From positions 1 through 21,575 of the forward strand of contig CAYLRU010000045.1 of NCBI GenBank assembly GCA_964386565.1: a stretch of DNA of 21,575 nucleotides, read 5' to 3'. This document shows positions 1 through 8,809 of this stretch, piece after piece (within the stretch, counting starts at the first letter, position 1; each line of letters opens with the position of its first letter). Position numbers and translations under genes: made by a program. The notes beneath the pieces were generated by a model that saw only the letters and a program-made list of their open reading frames with translations, did no database searches and was not told the DNA's origin. The stretch is from CAYLRU01 sp964386565. GTDB taxonomy: Bacteria > Desulfobacterota > Desulfobacteria > Desulfobacterales > UBA5616.

Positions 1-1306
1 CAACGGCCGCACTGCCCTGGGTGGTGGAATGGTCTGCCGGATCTTCCGGATCGATGGAGAGTGATCCGGTCACATCAAAAACCGTATTCGTGGAACTGCT
101 GTAACCCTCAACAGCTGAAATTTTCACATCTCCGCCGTCTGTTGTAACAATCGCAACATCATCCAGTCTGACATCGTTGCCTGCGAGTTCGATGGACCCC
201 GATCCCGTCCTGATCAGTGCAGGGGCTTGTCGGCCTGCATAAAAATCCCCTGAACCGTCATTGTCCTCATCCGCAACAATGGAAATCTGCCCGTCATCGC
301 CGATAACCACGACACCGTTGATGACAACTCCGTCGGCAGACCTGATCTCTATGCGGGAATCCTTTCCCCCGGCATAAAGGTCACCTGAATTGACAACTTC
401 GCCTTCATCACCGCCCAGCAGTTGGATAACCCCTCCCCCAACCACTGACCGTGCTTCAATGATCCCTTCGTTATTAACCACTGATTCAAAAATATCCCTT
501 GCCGCACCGGCCGTCATCAGCACTCTTGACGCGTATAATTCACCGGAATTGTGAACAGCGACATTCATGTCCCGACCGTCGGGCCCCATGATCCTGGATG
601 CGGTCTGTTCATCCACACCAAAATGAATCAACCCGTCCCCAAAAAAATCAAAGGTCATCCTGTCTCCCGATGCCATGACGATTTCACCCCGGTCAGCGGC
701 AATTAACCCGTTGTTGCTGACCGCTCCACCCGCCAGGATGGCATAACCACCGGCTTGAACGCTGATCGACCCGTTATTCACCACGTAACCACCGTTCCCG
801 CCTCCGTTCATGGTATAGTTGCCGGAAAAAAAGTCCTCGCTATCCATGGTCATCGCAGCAGCCATAAATCCGACGGTATTGATTACCGATCCCGCCCCCA
901 TGAAAACACCGCTTGGATTCATGATCCATACCTGACCGTTGGCACTTAATTTGCCTAAAATGGCAGACGGATCTCCGCCGATCACCTGCTGAAGAAAAAC
1001 CGCGGTTTCCGAGGGCTGCTGATATATATGAACTTCATCTTCCCCTATGTTATAGGTATCAACTTCATTATAGACTTTTTGGGCTGTTTGATAAAATACG
1101 GTTCGGTTGCCGTCGGTAACCTGTGTAAAGCCCTCTGATGCCCCTGCTGCCGGCATCACGGCAAAAAGGATCAGGATCGCGACCCACGCCGCAAGCCTTC
1201 CGTGCCGCCCCGTTAATGATTGAAACATAGGCGGACACACCGTCTTTGATCCCCTGAACGCTTTCTTTAACCGGGTTGTCTTGATGTGTTTTCTTAAACA
1301 GGGCAT
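1..1306 (-). CDS. Filamentous-haemagglutinin-type (TPS domain) secreted protein, 5' part only
   Basis: The reading frame is open from 1306 to the window edge, so about 435 N-terminal residues are visible and the C-terminus is missing. The ATG at 1306 has AGGAGG (1315-1320) eight bases upstream; the in-frame ATG at 1228 (residue 27) is a weaker choice. Residues 1-37 are basic, 40-56 are hydrophobic and end in a plausible signal-peptidase site near PAAGA, giving a long two-part signal region like those of large autotransported or two-partner-secreted proteins. The TPS hallmark is at residues 123-137 (NG-QVWIMNPSGVF), followed by repeated NNG/NSG beta-helix turns typical of haemagglutinin-like adhesins. 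By family knowledge, such proteins are exported by Sec and cross the outer membrane through a TpsB/FhaC-type pore. No pore gene is in the window. Family assignment is good; the actual ligand or target is unknown. Confidence 0.85.
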   Translation of the reverse strand, partial: MPCLRKHIKTTRLKKAFRGSKTVCPPMFQSLTGRHGRLAAWVAILILFAVMPAAGASEGFTQVTDGNRTVFYQTAQKVYNEVDTYNIGEDEVHIYQQPSETAVFLQQVIGGDPSAILGKLSANGQVWIMNPSGVFMGAGSVINTVGFMAAAMTMDSEDFFSGNYTMNGGGNGGYVVNNGSISVQAGGYAILAGGAVSNNGLIAADRGEIVMASGDRMTFDFFGDGLIHFGVDEQTASRIMGPDGRDMNVAVHNSGELYASRVLMTAGAARDIFESVVNNEGIIEARSVVGGGVIQLLGGDEGEVVNSGDLYAGGKDSRIEIRSADGVVINGVVVIGDDGQISIVADEDNDGSGDFYAGRQAPALIRTGSGSIELAGNDVRLDDVAIVTTDGGDVKISAVEGYSSSTNTVFDVTGSLSIDPEDPADHSTTQGSAAV

Positions 1307-1435
1307 ATATGCAACCTCCTCATGTCAATTAAAATTTCGATTGAAGATGAAAATAAAAACTGCTCTTGACACGAATCTATGCATGTTTTTCAGGTCGCTT
1401 CACACATAACACGCATAAAAAGAATATAATCTGGC

Positions 1436-1464
1436 ATTTTATGGGAAAACAACGATTGTGTCAA
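1436..1464 (-). promoter_or_regulatory. Sigma-70-type promoter of the adhesin gene
   Basis: On the minus strand, TTGACA (1464-1459) is followed after exactly 17 bases by TAAAAT (1441-1436). This is a perfect -35 and a 5/6 -10. It points at the adhesin gene and would leave a leader of about 125 bases. Seen in the sequence; activity is inferred. Confidence 0.55.
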
Positions 1465-1495
1465 AAAGAATATTACGTAAAAGCCACTTACAGGG

Positions 1496-2596
1496 TCATG
1501 GTGTCACCTCAATTTCCACGCTGGTACCTTTACCGGGTGTGGAATCGATCCTTAATTTCCCCTCAATCGCATGGGTCCTTTCTTTCATGGATATCAATCC
1601 CCAGCCGGTTTTTCTGTCCGCTATATGCGCTAATTCCGAAGAGACGGATTCCATATCAAATCCTTTCCCATTGTCGGAAATAACGAGTTTTACAGAGCCT
1701 TTATGATGTGTCAGGAAAATATCGACATTGTTTGCGTCAGCGTGTTTGGCAATGTTTGTCAACGCTTCCTGGGCGATTCTGAACAACTCCGTCTCCAATG
1801 ACGGTTTTAACCTTTTTATATTTCCATTATCGTGGATTTTTACCGGAATGCCCGTTCTGGATGAAAACCTTTTTCCATACCAGTTAAGTGCGGAAACCAA
1901 CCCGTAGTCATCCAACCCCACCGGTCTGAGACGGGCCATCACATCCCGTACATGATTCGTGGTTTCAACAACGAGTTTCATGGAATCTTCCAAAATACCA
2001 TCGCTTTTTTCTACTGCTGCCCGGGGCAAAAAATTTTTCAAAACATTCAGGTTGAGGTTCAGGGCCGTCAAATTCTGGCCCACTGTGTCATGCAGCTCCC
2101 TTGCCAGCTCTTTCCTGAGATTCTCTTCCGTTTCTTTCAACCGGGAAGATAGGGCCCGCAACCGGTTTTCCGATTCCACCAGTGCCGCCTGGGTACGATT
2201 CCAGTCTTCTAAAACAGACCGCTCCTTTAAAATACGTCTCAACCGGATAATCAACTCATTGGCCCTGATGGGCTTTTCGATAAAATCGCTTGCACCCTTT
2301 TCAATAATCTCTTCAAAAGAGTAATTTTTCGCATAGCCTGTCATAATCATTACATCGGCATTAAATTCCTTTTTTACCCGCCTTGTCAATTCCATCCCAT
2401 CTATGCCCGGCATAACAATGTCCGTGATCAACACATCAACACGATGGTCCCGCATATGGGCCAGTGCTTCCTCTCCACTGGTTACAGCCTTGCAGTCATA
2501 CCCGGCATACCTTAAAATCTGGCTGATCACATCACGCATGTTTCTTTTATCGTCCACAACCAAAATTCGGTAATCCTTAATACCTGATGATTCCAT
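1496..2596 (-). CDS. Response-regulator receiver fused to NarL-family-type (HisKA_3) sensor histidine kinase
   Basis: 366 residues. Residues 10-123 form a receiver domain: acidic pair D15/D16, phospho-acceptor D59 in the VLITDIVMPGIDG context, T86 and K108 (EKP). A helical coiled-coil linker (about 124-160) leads to a HisKA_3 dimerisation segment with the phospho-accepting H169 in RELHDTVGQNL. A HATPase_c domain follows, with an N box near AQEALTNIAKHA, a G1 box DNGKGFD, and a final GWGLISMKER segment. There is no membrane segment and no input domain apart from the receiver, so it should be a soluble kinase controlled by phosphorylation from another kinase. No LuxR/NarL-type output regulator lies next to it, so its partner is elsewhere. 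A GGGAG stretch lies about 11 bases before the ATG. It is read toward the adhesin gene, 190 bases away, but that gene has its own promoter. Confidence 0.9.
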   Translation of the reverse strand: MESSGIKDYRILVVDDKRNMRDVISQILRYAGYDCKAVTSGEEALAHMRDHRVDVLITDIVMPGIDGMELTRRVKKEFNADVMIMTGYAKNYSFEEIIEKGASDFIEKPIRANELIIRLRRILKERSVLEDWNRTQAALVESENRLRALSSRLKETEENLRKELARELHDTVGQNLTALNLNLNVLKNFLPRAAVEKSDGILEDSMKLVVETTNHVRDVMARLRPVGLDDYGLVSALNWYGKRFSSRTGIPVKIHDNGNIKRLKPSLETELFRIAQEALTNIAKHADANNVDIFLTHHKGSVKLVISDNGKGFDMESVSSELAHIADRKTGWGLISMKERTHAIEGKLRIDSTPGKGTSVEIEVTP

Positions 2597-3268
2597 TTAT
2601 CATGAAACTCCCTGTCGTCTCTTTCAGGAACGGTTTCAATACCTCGAATCAGGTTCGGCGCGGTTCGGCGAAAAAGCGGATCATATCCGGTAATATGCAA
2701 GCATTTTAAGCCGAGCCGCAACGCTGCTGTCAGGCCTTAGACGAGGTTTTGAAACCGTTCCTAAGCAACACAAAAGATGGCGGTTCTGCCTTTCATACAA
2801 CTCACACATTTACTTTATGCGGGATCTTTTTCCTTGTATCATGTTGTCAATATACCGGTTTCTTTTATAACAACCACTAAAAGTCTTCAATTTTTAAAAA
2901 AGATGGCCGGATTTTCTGAAAAGTTGTATAAGCCGTTTATCATATTAATCATTTATGTTCAACAGAACAAAACATTGGAAATTCCCGATTCATCGGGATT
3001 TGAGTTTCACCCGAGCAGCACATGGCATCAGGTCGGCCCGAACGGCGGCATTTGTCTTCCAAAAGCCCCATTGGGGTTATGGCCGGAAGCGATGTCATTA
3101 TCCCCTACAAAAAGCGCTCTTTCAGAGATTTTAAAAAATTCGGAACAAGAATTCCTGAACCTAAAAAATTTTCTTATTGAGATTGGAGAAATATCATGAG
3201 AACAATACGTTTACGTATACCTGACTGTCTTCACGGACAAATACGGCGGCTGGTCAAAAGGAGGAGCC
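2597..3268. other. Non-coding stretch with inverted-repeat element and hairpin
   Basis: 672 bases between the divergent kinase and flavoprotein genes. I see a 137-bp inverted-repeat element (2626-2762, listed separately) and a hairpin at 2979-3001 (arms AAATTCCCGAT / ATCGGGATTT, two-base loop). A 140-codon frame at 2777-3199 has no ribosome-binding site and no recognisable domain. A second frame over 3020-3180 looks somewhat protein-like but is broken by stops; it may be decayed coding sequence. I cannot name it. Confidence 0.5.
2626..2762. repeat. 137-bp element with 21-bp terminal inverted repeats (MITE/REP-like)
   Basis: The left arm 2626-2646 (AGGAACGGTTTCAATACCTC then G) and the right arm 2742-2762 are reverse complements with a single mismatch in 21. 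The interior is GC-rich with short secondary palindromes and no ORF of note. The element starts only 30 bases upstream of the kinase ATG, so it lies in that gene's promoter/leader region. Similar single arms occur at 10887-10910 and 12049-12071, which suggests a dispersed element. Confidence 0.6.
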
Positions 3269-4606
3269 ATGAAAATTATCATCATCGGGGCCGGTATATC
3301 CGGTCTTGCGGCTGCCCATACGCTGCAAAAATATGATATCGACACCGTGGTTCTTGAAAAAAGCAACCTGCCCGGTGGACGAACAAAAGGTACCAGAAAA
3401 GGCGGGTTTGTTTTGGATCATGGTGCTCAGTTTTTCATGAAACGCTATGATACAACTCTTTCTCTTATACACGAGCTCGGACTGGAACTTGATATTCTTC
3501 CTGAAAAGCACAAGCCGATGCTTTGGGTGGACGGAAAACTGATGCAGAGGCGTCTTTCAATGGATCCCAAGCACTTTTTAAGAACCCTGAAAACACCGGC
3601 AAGTCCTCAAATGTCCATACTCAAGGGACAGTTCCAGGCTGTAAAACTATTTTTCAAGATTTTTAAAAACAGAAAATCTCTCGACTTTGTTCATTACGAA
3701 AATGCCCTGGCCCTGGACGGGGAATGTTTTTCCGAATTTGTCCTTCGCTCCGGCGGAGAAGAGGCCCTGGAATTTGTTTTTCAACCCATGATCTCCGGTA
3801 TTACATTGGGAAATGCAGAAGAGATAAGCGCCTTATACGGCGTTGGCCTGTTCTGGAACCTGATACAGGGAAACTGGATCTTGAAAAACGGGATTCACAG
3901 CCTTTCTGATCGGTTGTACGAAAAAATAAAACCGTTGGTAAGGTTGTCTATGCCTGTTGAAAAAATCATCATTGAAAAAAACCGGGTCATCGGCGTTGAA
4001 ACCCCGCAGGAATTTATGGAAGCCGACGCAGTAGTGTGTGCAACCACGGCAACCGCCGCCCTTGATATTCTTCCCGACCTCCCCGGCCCTGTTCGGTACA
4101 TTCTTGAAAAGGTTCGATACAGGGCCTGCTGCCACGTCGTATTCGCCTATGACAGACCTGTCTTTCCGGATGGATACAATATCATCGGCTTTCCACGAAA
4201 AGCGGGCAGTACTATGGCCGCTATTGCGGACAGCGCCTGTTCATCCGACAGTTATGCACCCCGTGGCACAAGCCTGGTTCATTGCTACACCTATGACCGA
4301 TTTGCCCATGAATTCAACCGGATGCCCGATGAAAACATCATCTCTCATCTACAAATGGAATTAAAAAAATACCTTCCTTCTCTTCCGGCAAGCCCCGTGT
4401 TCTCTGAAGTCTATCGCTGGAAGGAAGCCATGTGTTTTGCACCACCCGGTATGTATACGGCGGTTAACCACTTAAAAAGGAAAAACGGCCGGGAGGTGCA
4501 GGGGCTCTATTTTGCCGGAGACTATCTGAACCTGGCCTCGGTGGAGGGTTCCGCCAGAAGCGGTATTGACGCTGCAGAATCTATTTTAAAAACGAAAGTA
4601 TTATGA
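3269..4606 (+). CDS. FAD-dependent amine-oxidase/protoporphyrinogen-oxidase-like protein
   Basis: 445 residues, usual length for HemY/HemG-type protoporphyrinogen oxidases and related flavin amine oxidases. The N-terminus is a Rossmann dinucleotide-binding motif (IIIIGAGISGLAAAHTL, residues 3-19) followed by the acidic residue of the second strand (VVLEKS) and the arginine segment LPGGRTKG. The C-terminal FAD-binding signature is GLYFAGDYLNLASVEGSARS, followed by the closing helix GIDAAESI. GGAGGAG lies directly before the ATG, so the start is secure. Family members oxidise protoporphyrinogen IX, carotenoids or amines; the sequence alone does not decide which. Sulfate reducers often make haem by the sirohaem route, which would argue against a classical haem role, so I keep the name broad. 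No other haem gene is near. Confidence 0.8.
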   Translation: MKIIIIGAGISGLAAAHTLQKYDIDTVVLEKSNLPGGRTKGTRKGGFVLDHGAQFFMKRYDTTLSLIHELGLELDILPEKHKPMLWVDGKLMQRRLSMDPKHFLRTLKTPASPQMSILKGQFQAVKLFFKIFKNRKSLDFVHYENALALDGECFSEFVLRSGGEEALEFVFQPMISGITLGNAEEISALYGVGLFWNLIQGNWILKNGIHSLSDRLYEKIKPLVRLSMPVEKIIIEKNRVIGVETPQEFMEADAVVCATTATAALDILPDLPGPVRYILEKVRYRACCHVVFAYDRPVFPDGYNIIGFPRKAGSTMAAIADSACSSDSYAPRGTSLVHCYTYDRFAHEFNRMPDENIISHLQMELKKYLPSLPASPVFSEVYRWKEAMCFAPPGMYTAVNHLKRKNGREVQGLYFAGDYLNLASVEGSARSGIDAAESILKTKVL

Positions 4607-4737
4607 TCTGTTCACGACGGAATTTATACCGACCAGAACGGCAAGGGTGTTTTCGATTGTTTGAGGTACGGCAATCCGTTTGCGGACATGAAAAGACGAT
4701 GATATAAAACAGCGTTCAAACAAAATGGAGCCGCCAA

Positions 4738-5982
4738 ATGATATTACAAAGCATTATGGGAATCCTGGTGTTTGTCTGTCTGGCCTGGTTGATCAGTGAA
4801 AACAAAAAGCGTATAAAACCGGCGATTATCTTAAGCGGTATCGGTATTCAACTGGTTGTGGGCATCGCTCTTCTGAAACTGCCCTTTTTTCGGAACTTTT
4901 TCCTGATTCTGAATAAAGTGGTTCTGTCCCTTGAAGAATCCACCATTGCCGGAACTTCATTTGTATTCGGTTACTTAGGAGGGGGAGAGTTGCCGTTTAC
5001 GGAAACATTTCCCGGCGCCGCCTTCATCCTGGCATTCAGGGCCCTTCCCCTGATTCTGATTATGAGCGCCCTGTCTTCCGTTTTATTTTACTGGAAAATT
5101 CTGCCTCTTATCGTCCGGGGGTTTTCCAGGGTCCTTGAAAAAACAATGAGACTGGGCGGTGCCGAAGGACTGGGCGTCTCGGCAAATATTTTTGTCGGTA
5201 TGGTTGAATCGCCGTTGTTCATTCGTCCTTACATCAGTCGCATGACAAGAAGTGAAATATTTTCCCTGATGACCTGTGGAATGGCCACCATCGCAGGAAC
5301 CGTAATGATTCTATATGCCAGTATTTTAAGCCCCCATATCCCCGGTGTCATGGGGCATATCCTCACGGCATCCATCATCAGCGTGCCCGCCGCCGTCACC
5401 ATTGCAAAAATCATGATTCCCGAAACCGACGCTCCCACTACCGGTGAGCTTGTGGCTCCGGAAACGGCCTTAAGCAGCATGGATGCCGTGACCAAGGGAA
5501 CCCTTCAGGGCGTCCAACTGCTGATCAACATCATCGCCATGTTGGTGGTGCTGGTCGCGCTGGTTCACCTGGTCAACCTTATTTTCGGTCTGCTGCCGGA
5601 TATCAACGGTCAACCCGTCACGCTGCAACGGCTGATGGGCTATGTTATGGCGCCCGTGGTCTGGCTCATGGGCGTACCATGGTCCGAATCACTGACCGCA
5701 GGCGCCTTGATGGGGACCAAAACCGTCTTGAATGAAATGCTCGCCTACCTTGACATGGCCCGATTGGGGAAAGATGCGCTTAGCCCCAAATCCCTGCTGA
5801 TCATGACATACGCCATGTGCGGTTTTGCCAATCCCGGAAGCCTGGGGATCATGATCGGCGGTTTGGGGACAATGGCCCCGGAACGAAGGGATGAAATCGT
5901 TGCCCTGGGGTTTCGTTCCATTATCGCGGGAACACTGGCAACATGTATGACAGGGGCGATTGTGGGGCTTATCGTAAGATAA
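4738..5982 (+). CDS. Concentrative nucleoside transporter (CNT/NupC family)
   Basis: 414 residues, strongly hydrophobic, with roughly eight to ten membrane segments. Family motifs: GTSFVFGYLGGGELPF early in the protein (the gate segment of CNTs), the conserved stretch AEGLGVSANIFVGMVESPLF with IRPYI, and the late CGFANPGSLGIMIGG segment. The protein should import nucleosides across the inner membrane by ion symport (H+ or Na+; not decidable here). The ATG at 4738 has GGAG about nine bases upstream. The gene follows the flavoprotein on the same strand after 131 bases and converges with the methyltransferase gene only 17 bases after its stop. No nucleoside-catabolic gene lies beside it. Confidence 0.9.
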   Translation: MILQSIMGILVFVCLAWLISENKKRIKPAIILSGIGIQLVVGIALLKLPFFRNFFLILNKVVLSLEESTIAGTSFVFGYLGGGELPFTETFPGAAFILAFRALPLILIMSALSSVLFYWKILPLIVRGFSRVLEKTMRLGGAEGLGVSANIFVGMVESPLFIRPYISRMTRSEIFSLMTCGMATIAGTVMILYASILSPHIPGVMGHILTASIISVPAAVTIAKIMIPETDAPTTGELVAPETALSSMDAVTKGTLQGVQLLINIIAMLVVLVALVHLVNLIFGLLPDINGQPVTLQRLMGYVMAPVVWLMGVPWSESLTAGALMGTKTVLNEMLAYLDMARLGKDALSPKSLLIMTYAMCGFANPGSLGIMIGGLGTMAPERRDEIVALGFRSIIAGTLATCMTGAIVGLIVR

Positions 5983-5999
5983 GAACGGAAACAGGGCCT

Positions 6000-6836
6000 T
6001 CAATCTTTTCTCCCGGAGACGGCCCCGGGGTTATCGGGTTGAAATACAAGCTTATCAGCCCGGTATGCCTTTATGTAATTCATACAGTACGCATCGCTTC
6101 CGTAAAGCGCCTGTGCAGTGATGATATTTGCCATCATTTTTTTGTCCAGGGGATTGATGATTGCGGCATCAAGCCCCTTTGCAATGGCCATTGTGATGAA
6201 CGTCCGGTTCAGGAGTTTTCGTTCGGGAAGTCCGAATGAAATATTTGAAAGCCCGCAAACCGTGTGAATTCCCGGAAACATTTTCATTATTTTTTCAACC
6301 GCATCAAGGAATTCAATTCCGAACCGCGTATCCGTGCCAATCGGCTGGACAAGCGGATCCACATAAATATTTTCAACCGGGATATTGTTTTTTACCAGGC
6401 CGTTTACAAGCCTGTCCGCAATCCCGCATCTTTCATCGCAGGTCCGGGGCATTCCCGAATCGTTCATGCAAAGGGCGATTATTTTTAAATTCGTACCGGA
6501 AATAATCGGCAGAAAGGCCTCATATCTTTCTTTCTCGAGTGAAATTGAATTCACCATGGCGGTCCCCTTATGGACCGAAACGGCCGCCTCAATGGCCCTG
6601 GGACTCGGGCTGTCAATACAGCAGGGGGCATCAATTTCACTTTGAACTTCTTTTACCAGCCATTGAAGGTATTCGGCTTCATTCGCCGGGAAAGCACCCG
6701 CATTCACATCGATAAAATCAGCATCGTTTTCAAACTGGTCCCTTGCGACCTTTCGGATATAATCACCGTCCTTATTTTCAATGGCCTGGCCGATCTTTTT
6801 CCGGCTCGAATTTATCAACTCGCCGATGATAATCAT
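6000..6836 (-). CDS. Methyltetrahydrofolate:corrinoid methyltransferase (AcsE/MetH pterin-binding type)
   Basis: 278 residues, a single TIM-barrel pterin-binding domain. Motifs match the AcsE-type methyltransferases: MIIIGELIN at the start, FIDVNAG (6-7), CIDSPSPRAIEAA with the pterin-binding aspartate, MVNSIS, and the catalytic asparagine segment VCGLSNISFGLP followed by LLNRTFITMAIAKGLDAAI. By family knowledge it transfers the methyl group of methyl-tetrahydrofolate to cobalt of a corrinoid protein, as in the Wood-Ljungdahl pathway or O-demethylation systems. No corrinoid protein or CO dehydrogenase gene is in the window, so the partner cannot be told. It is slightly longer than AcsE, with about 20 extra polar residues at the C-terminus. 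AGGAGG precedes the ATG. It lies 81 bases after the DUF4340 gene on the same strand and may be read with the ABC operon. Confidence 0.88.
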   Translation of the reverse strand: MIIIGELINSSRKKIGQAIENKDGDYIRKVARDQFENDADFIDVNAGAFPANEAEYLQWLVKEVQSEIDAPCCIDSPSPRAIEAAVSVHKGTAMVNSISLEKERYEAFLPIISGTNLKIIALCMNDSGMPRTCDERCGIADRLVNGLVKNNIPVENIYVDPLVQPIGTDTRFGIEFLDAVEKIMKMFPGIHTVCGLSNISFGLPERKLLNRTFITMAIAKGLDAAIINPLDKKMMANIITAQALYGSDAYCMNYIKAYRADKLVFQPDNPGAVSGRKD

Positions 6837-6917
6837 TTTTCCGCTCCTCCTGCTGTTAAAAAACCGCCAGCCCCCTTCACTCCCGCAATAATACCGTCTC
6901 TCTATTGCACATCATTC

Positions 6918-7445
6918 TTATTCTTTCAGCTGGAAAAAAGCCAAGTCCTGATTCAGGACCTGTTTGTATAAAAGCCCCACTAGAAACACCCGGGGCTCTC
7001 CTTTAATCTTGGCATAACAATTAATACCGTAGGGCGAATTATCCCCCAGTTGAAGGGTGGTAAAAGCCTCATTCCCTTTTATCCTGAATCCGAATTCGAT
7101 TTCAGGATCATCCAGCCCGTACAGGGATAAATCCGACGGATTGCCGGAGATTTCTTTTATAACGGCATAATCAAAAACCGAAAACAACGTATCAACCCTG
7201 GTGTTTCTCACATCCTGCTGGACCGGCGAAACAATTTGCCATTGTCGGCCCTGTTTTTTAAATATGAAAAGGTTATCTTCCGTTTTCAACCTGACTTCAT
7301 CCACATCTTCTGGATCGACGGATAATATCTTTTCCGTCTCAGGTACCTGTTCTGTCTTGTCGGTCGGGCCTGTCTCAAAAAAATATACGTAAGAACCCAG
7401 AAGAATAAAAATGATCGACAGTATGATTATTTTGTTGTACCTCAT
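6918..7445 (-). CDS. DUF4340-domain protein, last gene of the Gld-like ABC operon
   Basis: 175 residues. Residues about 6-26 form an N-terminal membrane anchor (IIILSIIFILLGSYVYFFE), followed by an extracytoplasmic part. Features typical of DUF4340 are ILSVDPEDVDEVRLKTEDN, the W-x-IVSP segment, LSLYGLDDPEIEFGFRIKG, LQLGDNSPYGINCYAKI and the ending FLVGLLYKQVLNQDLAFFQ. Many members carry a longer C-terminal part or a second copy of the domain; this one stops right after the first. The ATG overlaps the stop of the upstream gldG-like gene (ATGA, 7442-7445), so translation is coupled. DUF4340 proteins commonly follow GldG-type genes. The molecular role is not established. Confidence 0.8.
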   Translation of the reverse strand: MRYNKIIILSIIFILLGSYVYFFETGPTDKTEQVPETEKILSVDPEDVDEVRLKTEDNLFIFKKQGRQWQIVSPVQQDVRNTRVDTLFSVFDYAVIKEISGNPSDLSLYGLDDPEIEFGFRIKGNEAFTTLQLGDNSPYGINCYAKIKGEPRVFLVGLLYKQVLNQDLAFFQLKE

Positions 7446-8809
7446 CCCCGAATCCTTCTGAATACGCCAAGAATGATACCGACAACCAAAAAAATCGCCG
7501 GCATGACAATTACGGAGACCTGGAATAATACACGCCCCTGTTTATTGCTTAAAAAATGATAGGGGTACCGGAACCTTTTATGACGTATTGAAATCAGGTC
7601 ATACTCTCTTGCCAGCCACTCAACGGCATTTAAAAAAAGATCCTGGTTTCCCATAATCTCAAAAAAATCGTCACTGATGAAATCCGAATCCCCGAAACAG
7701 ATCAACTCGGTTCCCGTTGCCGGATCTTTTTCGTTCGATTTAGAAACCGTCGCCATTACCGCCACCGGTAGCGGACCGGGCTGGTCCACACCTTCCTGGT
7801 AATCGATTCTGCCGTTTAAAATATCTTTCCGACTGGCCTTTGTCCAACTGTGTGTTTCGCTGGTGGCAATGACCATGACGGAAACGCCGCCGGAAGGCCC
7901 GGTTTTTATGATATCCACGGGACGGACGGTGGAAAAATAGGAAGACATGCGGATCTGGTTGGTAATCGGCGCATTGGCATAGTGAGAAATTAGCGGTGCC
8001 AGATAGTCCCCGCCAAACAGCTTGTTCTTGTGGTCAATAATGATGGCTTGGGGCAATTTTATCCGGTAAGTTTCAAGCAGCGTTTCCATGTTTGCAAGAT
8101 CAACAAAAGGTTCGACCAGGATTACCGCCTTTCCTCCCTTTTTAAGATACCGATCGAAAATTGCGATCTCATCTTCGGTGAAATCATTTTGCGGTCCGGC
8201 AATCATCAGAACGGCATTGTCCGGAATGGCCGAATCTTTCATTTCGCCGAGATTTGTGGTTTTAACCGTCCAGTTTTCCCTGACGAGAACTTCTTTTAAT
8301 TTATCGATATCTTCCCTCTCACCATGCCCCTCCAGGATGTAAAAAATCTTATGGCTGGTCCCGGACAACCGGAGAAGGGCGTTGATGACGGTCTCTTCCG
8401 TAGGGGGATTGATAATATGTGTCCGGCTTTTATATTCGACAACCGTATATCCGGGACTGGTGGCCTGGTACATCCTGGCTTTTCCGGGATTTCGCTCAAG
8501 GTCTATCAGCTCATATTCTATTTTCGATGTATAGGCGCGCAGTATTTCATAAAAAGTCACGTATTGTTTTCTATCACCTGTTGTGTAAAACGTTTTCATC
8601 AGTACTTTATCATCCAGGGAATCCAGGACCTGTTTAGCCTGGTCTGAAAGCGTATACGTCTTTTCCGGTGTGAGGTCTATGGCATGATTGTGGTTGAAAC
8701 CGATAATCTCGATAAAAATAAAAATCCCAAAAACCAAAAGGCAGGGTAAAAGGATGTTTCCCCACAAAAGAATCAGCCTAAGGCCTCTGCTTACTTTTGT
8801 TTTTTTCAT
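7442..8809 (-). CDS. GldG-like ABC-transporter auxiliary protein
   Basis: 455 residues from the ATG at 8809, which overlaps the stop of the permease gene (ATGA) and has AAAGGG five bases upstream. A start five codons earlier at 8824 is also open but lies deeper inside the permease gene. Membrane segment near residues 15-40 (LILLWGNILLPCLLVFGIFIF), then DLTPEKTYTLSDQAKQVLDS, the typical opening of the GldG/IftA-like extracytoplasmic domain, with FYILEGHGERE, GGKAVILVEPF and ICFGDSDFISDDFF further on. A second membrane segment (VSVIVMPAIFLVVGIILGVF) ends the protein. In Bacteroidota, GldG works with GldF and GldA in gliding; homologous operons are widespread in non-gliding bacteria where the substrate is unknown. 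Confidence 0.85.
   Translation of the reverse strand: MKKTKVSRGLRLILLWGNILLPCLLVFGIFIFIEIIGFNHNHAIDLTPEKTYTLSDQAKQVLDSLDDKVLMKTFYTTGDRKQYVTFYEILRAYTSKIEYELIDLERNPGKARMYQATSPGYTVVEYKSRTHIINPPTEETVINALLRLSGTSHKIFYILEGHGEREDIDKLKEVLVRENWTVKTTNLGEMKDSAIPDNAVLMIAGPQNDFTEDEIAIFDRYLKKGGKAVILVEPFVDLANMETLLETYRIKLPQAIIIDHKNKLFGGDYLAPLISHYANAPITNQIRMSSYFSTVRPVDIIKTGPSGGVSVMVIATSETHSWTKASRKDILNGRIDYQEGVDQPGPLPVAVMATVSKSNEKDPATGTELICFGDSDFISDDFFEIMGNQDLFLNAVEWLAREYDLISIRHKRFRYPYHFLSNKQGRVLFQVSVIVMPAIFLVVGIILGVFRRIRG

Noticed and set aside
2777..3199. 140-codon plus-strand frame
   Set aside because: No ribosome-binding site, no recognisable domain, odd composition, and it runs through a strong DNA hairpin. 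Kept only as part of the intergenic description.
4607..4737. Possible riboswitch before the nucleoside transporter
   Set aside because: I found no purine, preQ1 or related aptamer core by eye in the 131 bases.
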